From: Peptoniphilus asaccharolyticus DSM 20463
GTDB lineage: Bacteria; Bacillota; Clostridia; Tissierellales; Peptoniphilaceae
NCBI RefSeq assembly: GCF_900176115.1
Contig: NZ_FWWR01000017.1
Coordinates: 62,001 to 126,000 of the forward strand
Reading direction: 5' to 3'
DNA: 64,000 nucleotides
The position numbers and the translations under genes were made by a program. Shown piece after piece: positions 44,434 through 53,700 of this stretch. How positions within the stretch are numbered: position 1 is the first letter of the stretch; every line of letters begins with the position of its first letter. The notes below the pieces were generated by a model. It was not told the DNA's origin. It did not search any database and saw only the letters and a list, made by a program, of their open reading frames with translations.

Positions 44434-46162
44434 AAAGTTAAAGGAGTATGTGCCTGAAAAGATTAGTTTGGCATATATCGGAATTATGTTGACCATAATA
44501 TCTTCGGCATGCATGGTGGCGTCGTATTGGTATTTATACAGATTGCTGAATATGATTTTGGTTGAGAAGAGTGTGACAGATGCAGTACAAACTGCGGGAT
44601 ACATATTAGGGTTTTTGATAGCAAATGCAATTATTTATTTTATGAGTGTTTGGTGCACACACTTGGTGGCATTTAGATTGGAGACAAATTTAAAAAAGAG
44701 GGGAATAGACAATCTTATGGGAGCTTCATTTTCATTTTATGACAAGAATGAATCCGGAAGAATTCGTAAGATAATAGATGATAATACAGCTTTAACTCAT
44801 ACGAGTGTGGCGCACTTGATTCCGGACTTGGCAACTGCTGTATTCACTCCATTGTTTTCTCTAATTCTGACTTTTGTTGTAGATTATAGACTTGGAATTT
44901 TATTTATTATAACTGTAATCATTGGTGGAATTATCGGAAAGGGAATGATGGGTGAGACTGAGTTCATGGGCAAGTATATGCTTGCGCAAGAGAGAATGAC
45001 TTCGGGTGCTGTTGAATATGTCAGAGGTATGAGTGTTTTAAAGATATTTAAAGCAAATGTCAGGTCATTAAAAGAGTTTTACAACTCCATTTTAGACTAT
45101 TCAGAAATGGCCCTTTCATACAGCATGAGTTGTAGAGTGCCTTATGTAGTGTTCCAAATGTTTTTTAATTCCATCTTTTTAATTTTGATACCTGCGTCAA
45201 TATATTTCATATCAAGAGGAGAAAATATATATGAGATAGTAGCTAAGATTATTTTCTATGTGTCTATGTGTGGAGTAATTTTCAATGCTTTTATGAAAAT
45301 AATGTATGTGGCAATGTATCAATACCAAGCGACATCAGCGATTAAAAAGATTGAAGATCTATTTACAGATATGAAACAAAATAGTTTATCTCATGGTGGG
45401 ATTAAAGATATTGAGAATTGTGATATAACTTTTGAGAATGTCAGCTTTGGATATGAAGAAAATATGATTTTAAATAATCTTTCATTTGATTTAAAACAAG
45501 GCAAGACCTATGCGTTGGTTGGAGCTTCTGGAAGTGGTAAGTCCACAATAGTTAAGTTAATTTCAGGATTTTATCCTGTAAATAGCGGCAAGGTTTTGAT
45601 AGGTGGACATTCTATAGATGAGTACACTGAAGAGACCATAGTAAAGAACATAGCGAATGTGTTCCAAGATTCAAAACTTTTTAAGATGTCTATATTTGAC
45701 AATGTAAAGGTTGGGAATAAAGATGCAACTCGTGAAGAGGTTATGGAAGCTTTACACTTGGCACAATGTGATGAGATATTAGACAAGTTTAAAGAGAGAG
45801 AGAATGTAGTTATCGGGACAAAGGGAGTTTATCTATCCGGTGGGGAAACTCAACGTATAGCTATAGCAAGAGCAATTTTAAAAGACGCCAAGATTATCAT
45901 CTTGGATGAGGCGAGTGCGGCGGCTGATCCGGAAAATGAATATGAATTACAAAAAGCCTTTGCCAATTTAATGAAAGGCAAGACGGTAATTATGATAGCG
46001 CACAGATTGAGTTCTATAAGAAATGTGGACGAAATTTTGGTTGTGCAAGATGGAAAGATAATTGAACGAGGTAATGATGCTGAATTGATGGCTAAAGATT
46101 CAGTATATAGAAGTTATCAGGAAAAATTTAGACAAGCTAATGATTGGAAGGTGAGAAAATGA
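44423..46162 (+). CDS. ABC half-transporter, exporter fold (YbtP/IrtA-like), first of a pair
   Basis: 579 aa. Six membrane helices (about 15-310) are fused to an ATPase (about 335-570). Walker A is GASGSGKST, signature LSGGETQRIAIARA, Walker B IIILDEASAA, switch H in IAHRLSS. The Walker B neighbour is EASAAADPENE, where LD after the motif is usually ATSALD, a feature of the YbtP/Q and IrtA/B group that import iron-siderophores despite the exporter fold. It forms a heterodimer with the next gene product, most likely. Confidence 0.88.
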   Translation: MIYKKLKEYVPEKISLAYIGIMLTIISSACMVASYWYLYRLLNMILVEKSVTDAVQTAGYILGFLIANAIIYFMSVWCTHLVAFRLETNLKKRGIDNLMGASFSFYDKNESGRIRKIIDDNTALTHTSVAHLIPDLATAVFTPLFSLILTFVVDYRLGILFIITVIIGGIIGKGMMGETEFMGKYMLAQERMTSGAVEYVRGMSVLKIFKANVRSLKEFYNSILDYSEMALSYSMSCRVPYVVFQMFFNSIFLILIPASIYFISRGENIYEIVAKIIFYVSMCGVIFNAFMKIMYVAMYQYQATSAIKKIEDLFTDMKQNSLSHGGIKDIENCDITFENVSFGYEENMILNNLSFDLKQGKTYALVGASGSGKSTIVKLISGFYPVNSGKVLIGGHSIDEYTEETIVKNIANVFQDSKLFKMSIFDNVKVGNKDATREEVMEALHLAQCDEILDKFKERENVVIGTKGVYLSGGETQRIAIARAILKDAKIIILDEASAAADPENEYELQKAFANLMKGKTVIMIAHRLSSIRNVDEILVVQDGKIIERGNDAELMAKDSVYRSYQEKFRQANDWKVRK

Positions 46163-47877
46163 ACTGGTTAAAAAATAAATTTGCTCTAACTGAAAAGGGC
46201 GCAAGAGGGGTTGTAAAAGCTATAAGGGCGTCTGTGCTGGTGAATTTTTCACTTATGTCTGCCATGGTGGCGATATTGTTTTTTGTAGATAATTTGTTAA
46301 AGGGAAACTCTGTAGAAAATAAAACTTACTACATAATTATTTTTGCGATTGTGGTAGTGATGTATATTGTGCTGAATTTAGAATATAAGAGGACTTTTAA
46401 CACCACATACGCTGAGGCAAAGGATTTGAGAATAGCAATAGCAGATCAACTCAAGAAGATGCCGATATCATATTTCTCAAAGCATGATATATCAGATGTG
46501 GCTCAAACTATAATGCAAGACGTGCTCGATTTGGAACATAGTGTGTCACATGCAATTCCAAGAGCGGTAGCAACAGCTATATTTTTAACTATTGTAGCGA
46601 TTATGATGATGGTTTCAAATTGGAAATTAGGTCTTGCGGCAATGATTCCTATGTTGATTGGAGTATTGATGTTAGCTATGTCTAAAAATAGCCAAAAGAT
46701 TTGGTCTGAAAAATTCTTTTGGAAACTTAGAAAAAATGCAGAGATATTTCAAGAGAATATAGAGATGCAACAAGAGATAAAAAGCTATGGCATGTATGAT
46801 GAAAAGAAAGAGGAAGTCTATGCTGCATTAAATGACAGCGAGGATATGCATATAAAGGCAGAAATAAGACAGGCTTTGCCGGTGTTGAGCTCTTTTTCAG
46901 TTATTAAATTTGCGATAGGCGCTGTTGTGTTGGTGGGCTCTATGATGCTTGCCAAAAATGAAGTTGAGCTAATCTATGTAATAGGATTTTTAATTGGTTC
47001 TGTTAAGTTGATAGATGGTGTTGGGGCCATGGATGAAAACTTAGCTGAGTTATTCTATATAGATGCAAGGACTAAACGTATAAATGATTTAAAGAATACC
47101 AAAATACAAGCTGGAAAAGATGTTGAGTTGGAAAAATTTGACATAGAATTTAAGGATATATCTTTTGGTTACAATTCTGATGTGAAAGTCTTAGACGGAG
47201 TTTCATTTGTAGCTAAGCAAGGAGAGGTTACAGCCATAGTTGGCCCTTCGGGATGTGGTAAGACTACTATACTACGTCTTATATCCAGACTTTTTGACTA
47301 TGACTCAGGGAACATAGAGATTGATGGATACGACATTAAAAAAATTTCAACCGATTCCCTATTTGAAAATGTGTCAATGGTGTTCCAAGATGTAACTCTT
47401 TTTAATGCATCTATTATGGAAAATATAAGAATAGGTAGACAGGATGCAACTGACGAAGAGATAGTGGCAGCGGCAAAGGCTGCAAACTGTGACGAATTTA
47501 TAAGAAAGTTGCCTAACGGGTATCAAACGTTAATTGGTGAAAATGGAAGCAAGCTATCCGGTGGAGAAAGACAGAGACTATCCATAGCCAGAGCATTTTT
47601 AAAAGATGCCCCAATACTACTGTTAGATGAAATCAGTGCATCTTTAGATGTAGATAATGAGATGAAGATACAAGAGAGTTTAAATAAACTTATAGTTGGA
47701 AAAACTGTAGTCATTATTTCACACAGACTAAAGTCAGTAGAAATGGTGGATAAAATTATAGTTATGGATAAGGGAAAGATTAGTGCTCAGGGAACTCATG
47801 CAGAGTTGTTAGAAAAATCCAAACTGTACAACAGACTTATAGAAAAATCTAACTTAACAGAAAAATTCACTTACTGA
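46159..47877 (+). CDS. ABC half-transporter, exporter fold (YbtQ/IrtB-like), second of a pair
   Basis: 572 aa from ATG 46159, with AAGGTGAG in front. Six helices (about 20-300) and an ATPase domain with GPSGCGKTT, LSGGERQRLSIARA, ILLLDEISASLD and ISHRLKS. The family match and gene position next to a similar half-transporter predict a heterodimer. The last codons lie 10 bases before the S component gene. Confidence 0.88.
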   Translation: MNWLKNKFALTEKGARGVVKAIRASVLVNFSLMSAMVAILFFVDNLLKGNSVENKTYYIIIFAIVVVMYIVLNLEYKRTFNTTYAEAKDLRIAIADQLKKMPISYFSKHDISDVAQTIMQDVLDLEHSVSHAIPRAVATAIFLTIVAIMMMVSNWKLGLAAMIPMLIGVLMLAMSKNSQKIWSEKFFWKLRKNAEIFQENIEMQQEIKSYGMYDEKKEEVYAALNDSEDMHIKAEIRQALPVLSSFSVIKFAIGAVVLVGSMMLAKNEVELIYVIGFLIGSVKLIDGVGAMDENLAELFYIDARTKRINDLKNTKIQAGKDVELEKFDIEFKDISFGYNSDVKVLDGVSFVAKQGEVTAIVGPSGCGKTTILRLISRLFDYDSGNIEIDGYDIKKISTDSLFENVSMVFQDVTLFNASIMENIRIGRQDATDEEIVAAAKAANCDEFIRKLPNGYQTLIGENGSKLSGGERQRLSIARAFLKDAPILLLDEISASLDVDNEMKIQESLNKLIVGKTVVIISHRLKSVEMVDKIIVMDKGKISAQGTHAELLEKSKLYNRLIEKSNLTEKFTY

Positions 47878-47887
47878 GGAGGAAATT

Positions 47888-48475
47888 ATGGAGAAAAAAG
47901 GATTGGAAGTTAAAGACTTAATAAATGCAGGATTATTTTCAATTTTACTTACGGCACTTTACTGGTGCGGAGGGATGATAGGGTTTATTCCCGTCTTGAT
48001 GCCAATAGTGCCATTCGTTGGAGCGCTTGTGTCTGCGCCGGTATTTATGCTCTATTCAACCAAGATTAAAAAATTCGGAATGGTTTTAATACTTGGAATA
48101 GTGGTGGGGCTTGTATTTATGATTAGCGGTCACGGCCCTTATGTATTGCCGGGGACAGTGGTTACAGCTTTGGTTTCTGAGTACATTATTAAATCAGGAA
48201 ATTACAAGAGCATTAAGAAGGCAAGACTTGCATACACAGTTTTTGCTGTATTTGCAGGATTTAATTTAATACCACTATTTTTTGCAAGAGAGGCGTATAT
48301 TAAGCAAATTATAGAAATGGGATATCCTCAAGAGTTTGTGAACAAGATGTTATCTGTAATGCCAACTTGGTCATTCCTACCTATAGTATTAATGGGTTGC
48401 CTTGGTGGCTACATAGGAGCGACATTTGGCATAAAGATGCTAAACAAACACTTTAAGAGAGCGAATATGATCTGA
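47888..48475 (+). CDS. ECF transporter S component, MptD/Trep_Strep family
   Basis: 195 aa, ATG 47888 after GAGGAGG. Six membrane segments; the N-terminal KDLINAGLFSILLTALYW and central GHGPYVLPGT fit the Trep_Strep family of putative substrate-binding S components. The ligand is not established for this family. It overlaps the T component gene by one base (ATG within TGATG), indicating tight coupling. Confidence 0.85.
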   Translation: MEKKGLEVKDLINAGLFSILLTALYWCGGMIGFIPVLMPIVPFVGALVSAPVFMLYSTKIKKFGMVLILGIVVGLVFMISGHGPYVLPGTVVTALVSEYIIKSGNYKSIKKARLAYTVFAVFAGFNLIPLFFAREAYIKQIIEMGYPQEFVNKMLSVMPTWSFLPIVLMGCLGGYIGATFGIKMLNKHFKRANMI

Positions 48476-49164
48476 TGTTTGATTTTAGAACTAAACTAAT
48501 TATGGCTGTAACTTTGTCTACAGTATGTATTTCGGGAAATTTAGAGTATAGAGCTCCACTGTTAGTATACTTCTTGGTAGCACTGCCATTTGTATTGCTG
48601 CTCGAAAAAAAGAAATACGAAATGTGTATAAAGGGGTTACTTGCCATAGCTATATCTATTTTTTTGACAAAGAACTTTGAAGAGGGAATGGGAATTTTAT
48701 CTCTAATTGCACTAATATTTGGGAGTATAATCAGGAGGATGTTGCCGGGGATAATGATGGGATACTATGCAATATCTACCACAAATATGTCGGACTTGGT
48801 GGCGGCTTTAAAGGCTTGGCACTTGCCGGATGAACTCATAATACCCATAGCAGTTATGTTTAGATTTTTCTATTCACTCCAAATAGATTTACAGTTTATA
48901 AATGATGGAATGAAGATGTACGGGCTCACTATATCTAATTTTTTCAAAGACCCAATTAGGTATTTTGAATTTAAAGTGGTGCCACTGTTTATGGTTGCTT
49001 CAAAAACTGCAGACGATGTCTCTATATCTGCGATGAGCAGAGGACTTGTAGTTGGGAAAGAAAGGAGCTCCATATCTAATACAAAACTTAAAATCATAGA
49101 TTACTTGGTGATTTTAGGGTGTGTTGTAGTGTTTGTAATATTTGTTATAGGTAAATATGCTTGA
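48475..49164 (+). CDS. ECF transporter T component (CbiQ family)
   Basis: 229 aa, five or so membrane helices. The coupling-helix motif is visible as SAMSRGLVVGKERSS (about residue 185); an Ala-x-x-x-Arg-Gly of this type docks the ATPases. It starts at the last base of the S component stop region and overlaps the ATPase gene by 8 bases. Confidence 0.88.
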   Translation: MFDFRTKLIMAVTLSTVCISGNLEYRAPLLVYFLVALPFVLLLEKKKYEMCIKGLLAIAISIFLTKNFEEGMGILSLIALIFGSIIRRMLPGIMMGYYAISTTNMSDLVAALKAWHLPDELIIPIAVMFRFFYSLQIDLQFINDGMKMYGLTISNFFKDPIRYFEFKVVPLFMVASKTADDVSISAMSRGLVVGKERSSISNTKLKIIDYLVILGCVVVFVIFVIGKYA

Positions 49165-50530
49165 ATTTAAAAATGTGACTTTAAAATATACGGAAGATAC
49201 AGTTCTGAATGGGATTTCAATGCAGTTTGAAAAAGGGACAATAAATGTAATAACCGGTAACTCGGGTTCAGGTAAGAGCTCTATTATGAAACTTATAAAT
49301 GGAGTTATACCTCACTTTACAAAGGCTGATTTTAGTGGAGAGATACTTCTCAACCAGAAAAACATCTACGAATTAGACATAGCAAAGCGGAGCGAGAGTA
49401 TATCGACAGTGTTTCAAAATCCTAAAAGCCAATTTTTTTCAATAGATAGCTTTGATGAAATAGCCTTTGCATTAGAAAACAGAGACATTCCAAGGGATGA
49501 GATAATAGAGACGATAGAAGAGTATGCAACTCTTTTAAATACAAAACATCTGCTTGGCAAAAATATTTTTAAATTGTCCGGCGGTCAAAGGCAACTTGTA
49601 GCCATAACGGGAGTGGCCGTTATGGATGGAGAAGTTTATATTTTTGACGAACCATCTTCGTCTTTGGATGGAAGCTCAATAGATGAGTTTAAAAATGTGA
49701 TAGAAAAGCTACGAGACATGGGCAAGATAATTATAATAGCTGAGCACAGACTATATTTTTTAAAAGAACTCATGGACAAACTCTACATCTTAGACAAGGG
49801 GAGAGTTATAGGCTTAAAGAAAGACGATATAAGAGAAGAAATTTCGAAGTATGAACTTAGAACTCTTGAAAAGATAGTTAAAGAGGATTTGAAATGCGAC
49901 TGGCACAAAAAGAATGTCTATGAAAAGTGTGCTCCACGTGGAGCATTGGAGATGATAGACTATAAGTTTGGCTATGGAAGAGGTAAAGTTTTGTTCGACA
50001 TGGATTTGTCGATTGATAGAGGGATAAATTTCATAGTCGGAGAGAATGGAATAGGAAAGACAACTTTTATAAGGAGTTTGTGTGGCCTTAATAAAAAATT
50101 TAAGGGCAAGACATTTTATAATGGAGAGAGAATAAAAAGACCACAGGATTATATTTCACTGGTCATGCAAGATGTGAACTATCAAATTTTTACAGAAAGT
50201 GTTTGGGAAGAACTCTCTTTGGCGACTGAAGATGATTTGAGCAAGGAGAGAGTGTTAAGAGATCTAAATTTGTTTGAAAAGAAAGACTCTCACCCACAGA
50301 GTTTATCCGGCGGAGAAAAACAGAGATTATTAATTGCAAATGCTATTTTATCCGACAAACCAATAGTGGTTTTAGACGAGCCAACGAGCGGGCTGTGCAA
50401 TAAGACTATGCAAGCTGTTGTAAATCTTTTGGAGATGCTAAAAGAACGAGATAAAATTGTTATAGTAGTTACACATGACTATGAGTTCATTAAAAATTCA
50501 AACGGTAAAGTTATAGAATTTGTGCACTAA
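49157..50530 (+). CDS. ECF transporter ATPase, two fused nucleotide-binding domains
   Basis: 457 aa. Domain 1 (about 1-225): GNSGSGKSS, LSGGQRQLVAI, VYIFDEPSSSLD. Domain 2 (about 250-457): GENGIGKTT, LSGGEKQRLLIANA, IVVLDEPTSGL. A fused A-A protein is usual for operon-dedicated (group I) ECF transporters, so this set is dedicated to the adjacent S component. Ends the operon before a strong terminator. Confidence 0.93.
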   Translation: MLEFKNVTLKYTEDTVLNGISMQFEKGTINVITGNSGSGKSSIMKLINGVIPHFTKADFSGEILLNQKNIYELDIAKRSESISTVFQNPKSQFFSIDSFDEIAFALENRDIPRDEIIETIEEYATLLNTKHLLGKNIFKLSGGQRQLVAITGVAVMDGEVYIFDEPSSSLDGSSIDEFKNVIEKLRDMGKIIIIAEHRLYFLKELMDKLYILDKGRVIGLKKDDIREEISKYELRTLEKIVKEDLKCDWHKKNVYEKCAPRGALEMIDYKFGYGRGKVLFDMDLSIDRGINFIVGENGIGKTTFIRSLCGLNKKFKGKTFYNGERIKRPQDYISLVMQDVNYQIFTESVWEELSLATEDDLSKERVLRDLNLFEKKDSHPQSLSGGEKQRLLIANAILSDKPIVVLDEPTSGLCNKTMQAVVNLLEMLKERDKIVIVVTHDYEFIKNSNGKVIEFVH

Positions 50531-50533
50531 ATA

Positions 50534-50568
50534 AAAAAGAGCTATGCCTTGTTGCGTAGCTCTTTTTT
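50534..50568 (+). terminator. Terminator of the ABC/ECF operon
   Basis: AAAAAGAGCTA pairs with TAGCTCTTTTT around a 12-base loop (50534-50567), with the T run continuing. Confidence 0.88.
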
Positions 50569-50658
50569 TATAAATAGGGAAATAGGAAAAATAATGAGGA
50601 AATATTGTATGGTTTTATTAAAATGGTATCATTAATATAATGATACTAGGAGGGATTT

Positions 50659-51510
50659 ATGACACAAAAACAATTATCTAAATATCAAGTTGCGGGAGGA
50701 ATATTTTTATCAATTGTATGCTTAGTTATAGCGCAATTAGCAGCAATTGGAGTGGGAAGGATAATAGTGAAGATAGGTATTCCAAATGCAGTAGCAAATA
50801 TTTTCACAGGAGTAATATCTATTGCTTTAATATTGATAAATTTGAAGATATTAATTGAAAAAGTACTTAAATCAAATTTGAATGAATATAGAATATATCC
50901 AACTAATATGAAATTAAAGTATGTAGGTATAGGATTTCTTATGGTTATTTTAGTAACAATATTATTAATCATTACAGGTGCAGAATTTAAAATAGGAAAT
51001 GCGACAAATAAACTTGAGATAATAACGGGTTCGGTATTCTTTTTCGGAATTGCAACAGGAATAGCTGAAGAAAGTATTTTTAGAGGAGTAATACTTGGAG
51101 TTTTAGAGAAGAAACTAAATAGAAAATGGGCTATTTTAATACCGTCAGTTGTATTTGGAGGATTACATATAATTGGAAGACAATTGGATATTATAAGTAT
51201 AATTCAATTAATGATAGCAGGAACTTTTGTGGGTATATTATTTTCACTAATAACTATTGAAAGCAATAGTATTTGGAATAGTGCCATTGTACATAGTATA
51301 TGGAATATAGTATTTATTGGTAATATAATAAATATAGGTATATCAGAAAATTCAGATTCCATTTATAATATAGTTTTATTATCAAAAAAACTATTGATCA
51401 CTGGTGGGGATTTTGGAGTAGAAGCTTCTCTACCAGCAATTGCTATATATATAATATTTTCTTTAATAGTATATAAATGGTTGAAAGATAAGGATATATA
51501 CAATATGTAG
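50659..51510 (+). CDS. CPBP-family intramembrane metalloprotease
   Basis: 283 aa with about eight membrane helices, ATG 50659 after AGGAGGG. The Abi/CPBP motifs are EESIFRGVI (about 137-145), FGGLHI (about 171-176) and HSIWN (about 213-217), supplying Glu-Glu and two His. Relatives act in CAAX-like processing or bacteriocin self-immunity; substrate unknown. Single-gene unit, convergent with the nitroreductase. Confidence 0.87.
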   Translation: MTQKQLSKYQVAGGIFLSIVCLVIAQLAAIGVGRIIVKIGIPNAVANIFTGVISIALILINLKILIEKVLKSNLNEYRIYPTNMKLKYVGIGFLMVILVTILLIITGAEFKIGNATNKLEIITGSVFFFGIATGIAEESIFRGVILGVLEKKLNRKWAILIPSVVFGGLHIIGRQLDIISIIQLMIAGTFVGILFSLITIESNSIWNSAIVHSIWNIVFIGNIINIGISENSDSIYNIVLLSKKLLITGGDFGVEASLPAIAIYIIFSLIVYKWLKDKDIYNM

Positions 51511-51512
51511 AC

Positions 51513-51536
51513 AAAAAAGGGGCGATTTACTCGCCC
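51513..51536 (-). terminator. Terminator of the nitroreductase gene
   Basis: Read on the minus strand, GGGCGA (51536-51531) pairs with TCGCCC (51525-51520), five-base loop, followed by CCTTTTTTG. It may also slow plus-strand transcripts of the CPBP gene. Confidence 0.78.
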
Positions 51537-51543
51537 TAAAATT

Positions 51544-52062
51544 TTAGAATGTGTTGTAGTGAATTTTTTCGTCAACTTCAAAATCTTTTCTTTTTCTAAC
51601 TCTTTCGTTTCCATATCCTACTGGAATCATGCAAACAGCTTTTAAGTTTTTAGGGAAGTTTAGGAAGCTTTTTAAGTAAGCTTGTATTTCTTCACCATTA
51701 GATGCTTCGCCTTCTTTTAGGTTGACCCAGCAAGTGTCCAAACCTTCTTCTTTTGCAAGAAGTTGGAAATAAGCCGCAGAAATTGCACTCTCTTCAACCC
51801 AAGTTGTAGTAGTTTCAGTATCTGCAAGGATTACTATAGCCATTGGGACATCAGCTATGTACTTTGTTGAGAAAGAGCCAACGCCTGAAAGTTTTTCTAA
51901 AACTTCTTTATCATCCACCACTAAAAATTCAACAGGTCTGGCACTCTTGTAAGAAGGTCCCATAAGTGAAAATTTTAATAACTCTTTAACTAATTCCTTA
52001 TCAACAGCATCTTCTTTATATTGTCTAATACTTCTTCTTTCTTTAATTAAATCTTTTAACAT
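51544..52062 (-). CDS. Nitroreductase-family flavoprotein
   Basis: 172 aa, short nitroreductase. The FMN phosphate motif RRSIRQYKEDAVDKE (about 9-23) is at the N terminus, and SLMGPSYKSARPVEFLVV and SAAYFQLLAKEEGLDTCWV match the family. It should be a homodimeric NAD(P)H-dependent FMN enzyme. Start ATG 52062 with GAGGTG upstream on the minus strand. Confidence 0.9.
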   Translation of the reverse strand: MLKDLIKERRSIRQYKEDAVDKELVKELLKFSLMGPSYKSARPVEFLVVDDKEVLEKLSGVGSFSTKYIADVPMAIVILADTETTTTWVEESAISAAYFQLLAKEEGLDTCWVNLKEGEASNGEEIQAYLKSFLNFPKNLKAVCMIPVGYGNERVRKRKDFEVDEKIHYNTF

Positions 52063-52327
52063 ATTTCACCTCGTATTTTAAATAATCAACTTTGCAACTT
52101 ATACCAAAATAAACAGTTTCATAAACCCTTAATTACATGATAAATAAAAAAATTAGAAAATACAAATTTAAAATCAAAATGTATAAAAGAAGTCCAAAAA
52201 TAGCTTAAATAGCAATTGTGTTAGAGAAAATTTTAAACAACAAATGAAAACGTCTTTTCATAAGTTGCAAGATGAAACAGGTTTAAGAATTTCAGCAAAA
52301 AAATTTAAAAAAAAATTATGAAAAGGC

Positions 52328-52446
52328 TTGCAAAATATTTAAAGAGATGTTATTATCATATTGTAAATATCCTACGGAAGGATATTTCAATCATCTTTTT
52401 TCTTCCCAGCTATACATAAAAGGACATCCAGAAGGATGTCTTTTTG
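52328..52446 (+). ncRNA. Candidate small RNA with promoter and terminator
   Basis: A promoter TTGCAA (52328-52333), 17-base spacer, TATTAT (52351-52356) would start RNA near 52363. Two hairpins follow: AAATATCCT/AGGATATTT (52365-52387) and GACATCC/GGATGTC (52423-52440, loop AGAA), the second followed by TTTTT. That predicts an RNA of about 84 bases, with no open frame of note. It sits in a 468-base gap between two minus-strand genes, so it cannot be a leader of either. The rest of the gap (52063-52327) is AT-rich with nothing recognised. Confidence 0.5.
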
Positions 52447-52486
52447 ACTGTATGGAAAAAAATAAAAAAATAGTAAACTTAGTTAA

Positions 52487-52518
52487 AATTAAGAGGGCGC
52501 CTATGAGCGCCCTTAATT
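52487..52518 (-). terminator. Terminator of birA
   Basis: AATTAAGAGGGCGC (52487-52500) pairs with GCGCCCTTAATT (52507-52518) with a two-base bulge; on the minus strand it is followed by TTTTAAC. Confidence 0.72.
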
Positions 52519-52530
52519 GTATTAAAAATA

Positions 52531-53502
52531 TTAAAATTGTCCTCTTACAGAAACTTCGCCGGAAGATAAGGTCATTATATTTCCGTCGTCGGTTTCCACG
52601 ATTAAATTACCTTTTTCATTTATATCCTTTGCAATGGCTTCGTATTTAACTCCATTTAATTCAAAATTCACATATCTACCAAGCAGAAGAGAATGGGATT
52701 TGTATTCTTCCAATATTTCTTCATCGCTTCTACAGTATAGAGATTTATAAAATTCATTTATAACCTCTGCAACAAGTTGAGATCTAAGTAGGTCTTCGGC
52801 AAGTAAAGAGCCGGCTATAGGGCTTAATTCGCCAGTGAATTCAGTAGTGAAATTTATACCTATGCCTGTGACTATGGAGCGTACTTTTTTGGATTCAAAG
52901 TCTATGTCAGCCTCTGTAAGTATGCCACATATTTTTCTGTGGTTTAAGAAAATGTCATTAACCCACTTTATTTCAGGTTTTTTATCTGTAGTTTTTTCAA
53001 TTGCCTTAACTATAGATACGGCAGCTTTTATAGTAACTAAATCAAATGAATTGTATGAAAAATTATCTTTCGGAAAGAATATTATTGAGAAGTACACGCC
53101 GGTGCCTTTTGGAGAGGTGAAACTCTTGCCACGGCGTCCACGTCCAGCGGTTTGTTCATCTGAAACGAGGATTGTAAAATTTGAAAGCTCTTCGGAGTTG
53201 AGAAGGCGTTTAGCCTCTGTGTTGGTGGAGTCTATGGTATTATACACTCTTACATCACTTTCTTTTATCTCTTTGTCTAAGTAGTTGATAATGGCCCACT
53301 TGTCCAATTTATCTGATAAGTCGTCTAATTTATAACCTCTGTTTGTAACAGAGCTAATACTATGGCCATCGCTTTTTAAATTTTTAACAGCTTTCCAAAC
53401 GGCTGTCCTTGAGATACCAAGTTCCGTCGCTATGTTTTCTCCGGATATGTGAGTATCTCTATTTTCTTCAAGAATTTTTAAAACTTTATCTTTAGTTGAC
53501 AT
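52531..53502 (-). CDS. birA: Bifunctional biotin ligase and biotin repressor
   Basis: 323 aa, the full-length BirA with an N-terminal winged helix (about 1-60; ISGENIATELGISRTAVWKA) and a ligase domain. The biotinyl-AMP loop is GRGRRGKSF (about 114-122) and KWVNDIFL contains the catalytic-region lysine; an SH3-like C-terminal domain ends the protein. It attaches biotin to carboxylase subunits and represses biotin uptake or synthesis genes. No biotin gene lies in the window. Confidence 0.94.
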   Translation of the reverse strand: MSTKDKVLKILEENRDTHISGENIATELGISRTAVWKAVKNLKSDGHSISSVTNRGYKLDDLSDKLDKWAIINYLDKEIKESDVRVYNTIDSTNTEAKRLLNSEELSNFTILVSDEQTAGRGRRGKSFTSPKGTGVYFSIIFFPKDNFSYNSFDLVTIKAAVSIVKAIEKTTDKKPEIKWVNDIFLNHRKICGILTEADIDFESKKVRSIVTGIGINFTTEFTGELSPIAGSLLAEDLLRSQLVAEVINEFYKSLYCRSDEEILEEYKSHSLLLGRYVNFELNGVKYEAIAKDINEKGNLIVETDDGNIMTLSSGEVSVRGQF

Positions 53503-53563
53503 TTAATCACTTCCTAATAAAATTATAGTTTATTTTTGTAATTAGGTAAACAAACTTTTCAAT

Positions 53564-53592
53564 TTGACAATAGTTTGCAAAAAATGTAAAAT
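53564..53592 (+). promoter_or_regulatory. Promoter of the tRNA-Ser/SRP RNA unit
   Basis: TTGACA (53564-53569), 17-base spacer, TAAAAT (53587-53592). Start expected near 53599, ten bases before the mature tRNA. Confidence 0.72.
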
Positions 53593-53608
53593 ATAAGTCT
53601 AAGCATGT

Positions 53609-53700
53609 GGAGAGATGGTCGAGCTGGTTTAAGGCGCGTGCCTGGAAAGTGCGTATGCCCCATAAAGGCATCGGGGGTTCGAATCCCCCTCTCTCCGCCA
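53609..53700 (+). tRNA. tRNA-Ser (GGA anticodon)
   Basis: 92 bases with encoded CCA. Acceptor GGAGAGA pairs with TCTCTCC. The anticodon loop is CTGGAAA flanked by CGTGC and GTGCG, giving anticodon GGA. The long variable arm (TATGCCCCATAAAGGCAT) is the class II feature of serine tRNAs, and the T arm is GGGGG-TTCGAAT-CCCCC. Confidence 0.96.

Noticed and set aside
50659-51510. Bacteriocin immunity role for the CPBP protein
   Set aside because: The family allows it, but no bacteriocin gene is adjacent, so a specific role was not assigned.
52347-52649. A 100-codon plus-strand frame between the nitroreductase and birA
   Set aside because: It runs through hairpins and the birA 3' end in antisense, starts in the promoter region, and has no coding character.
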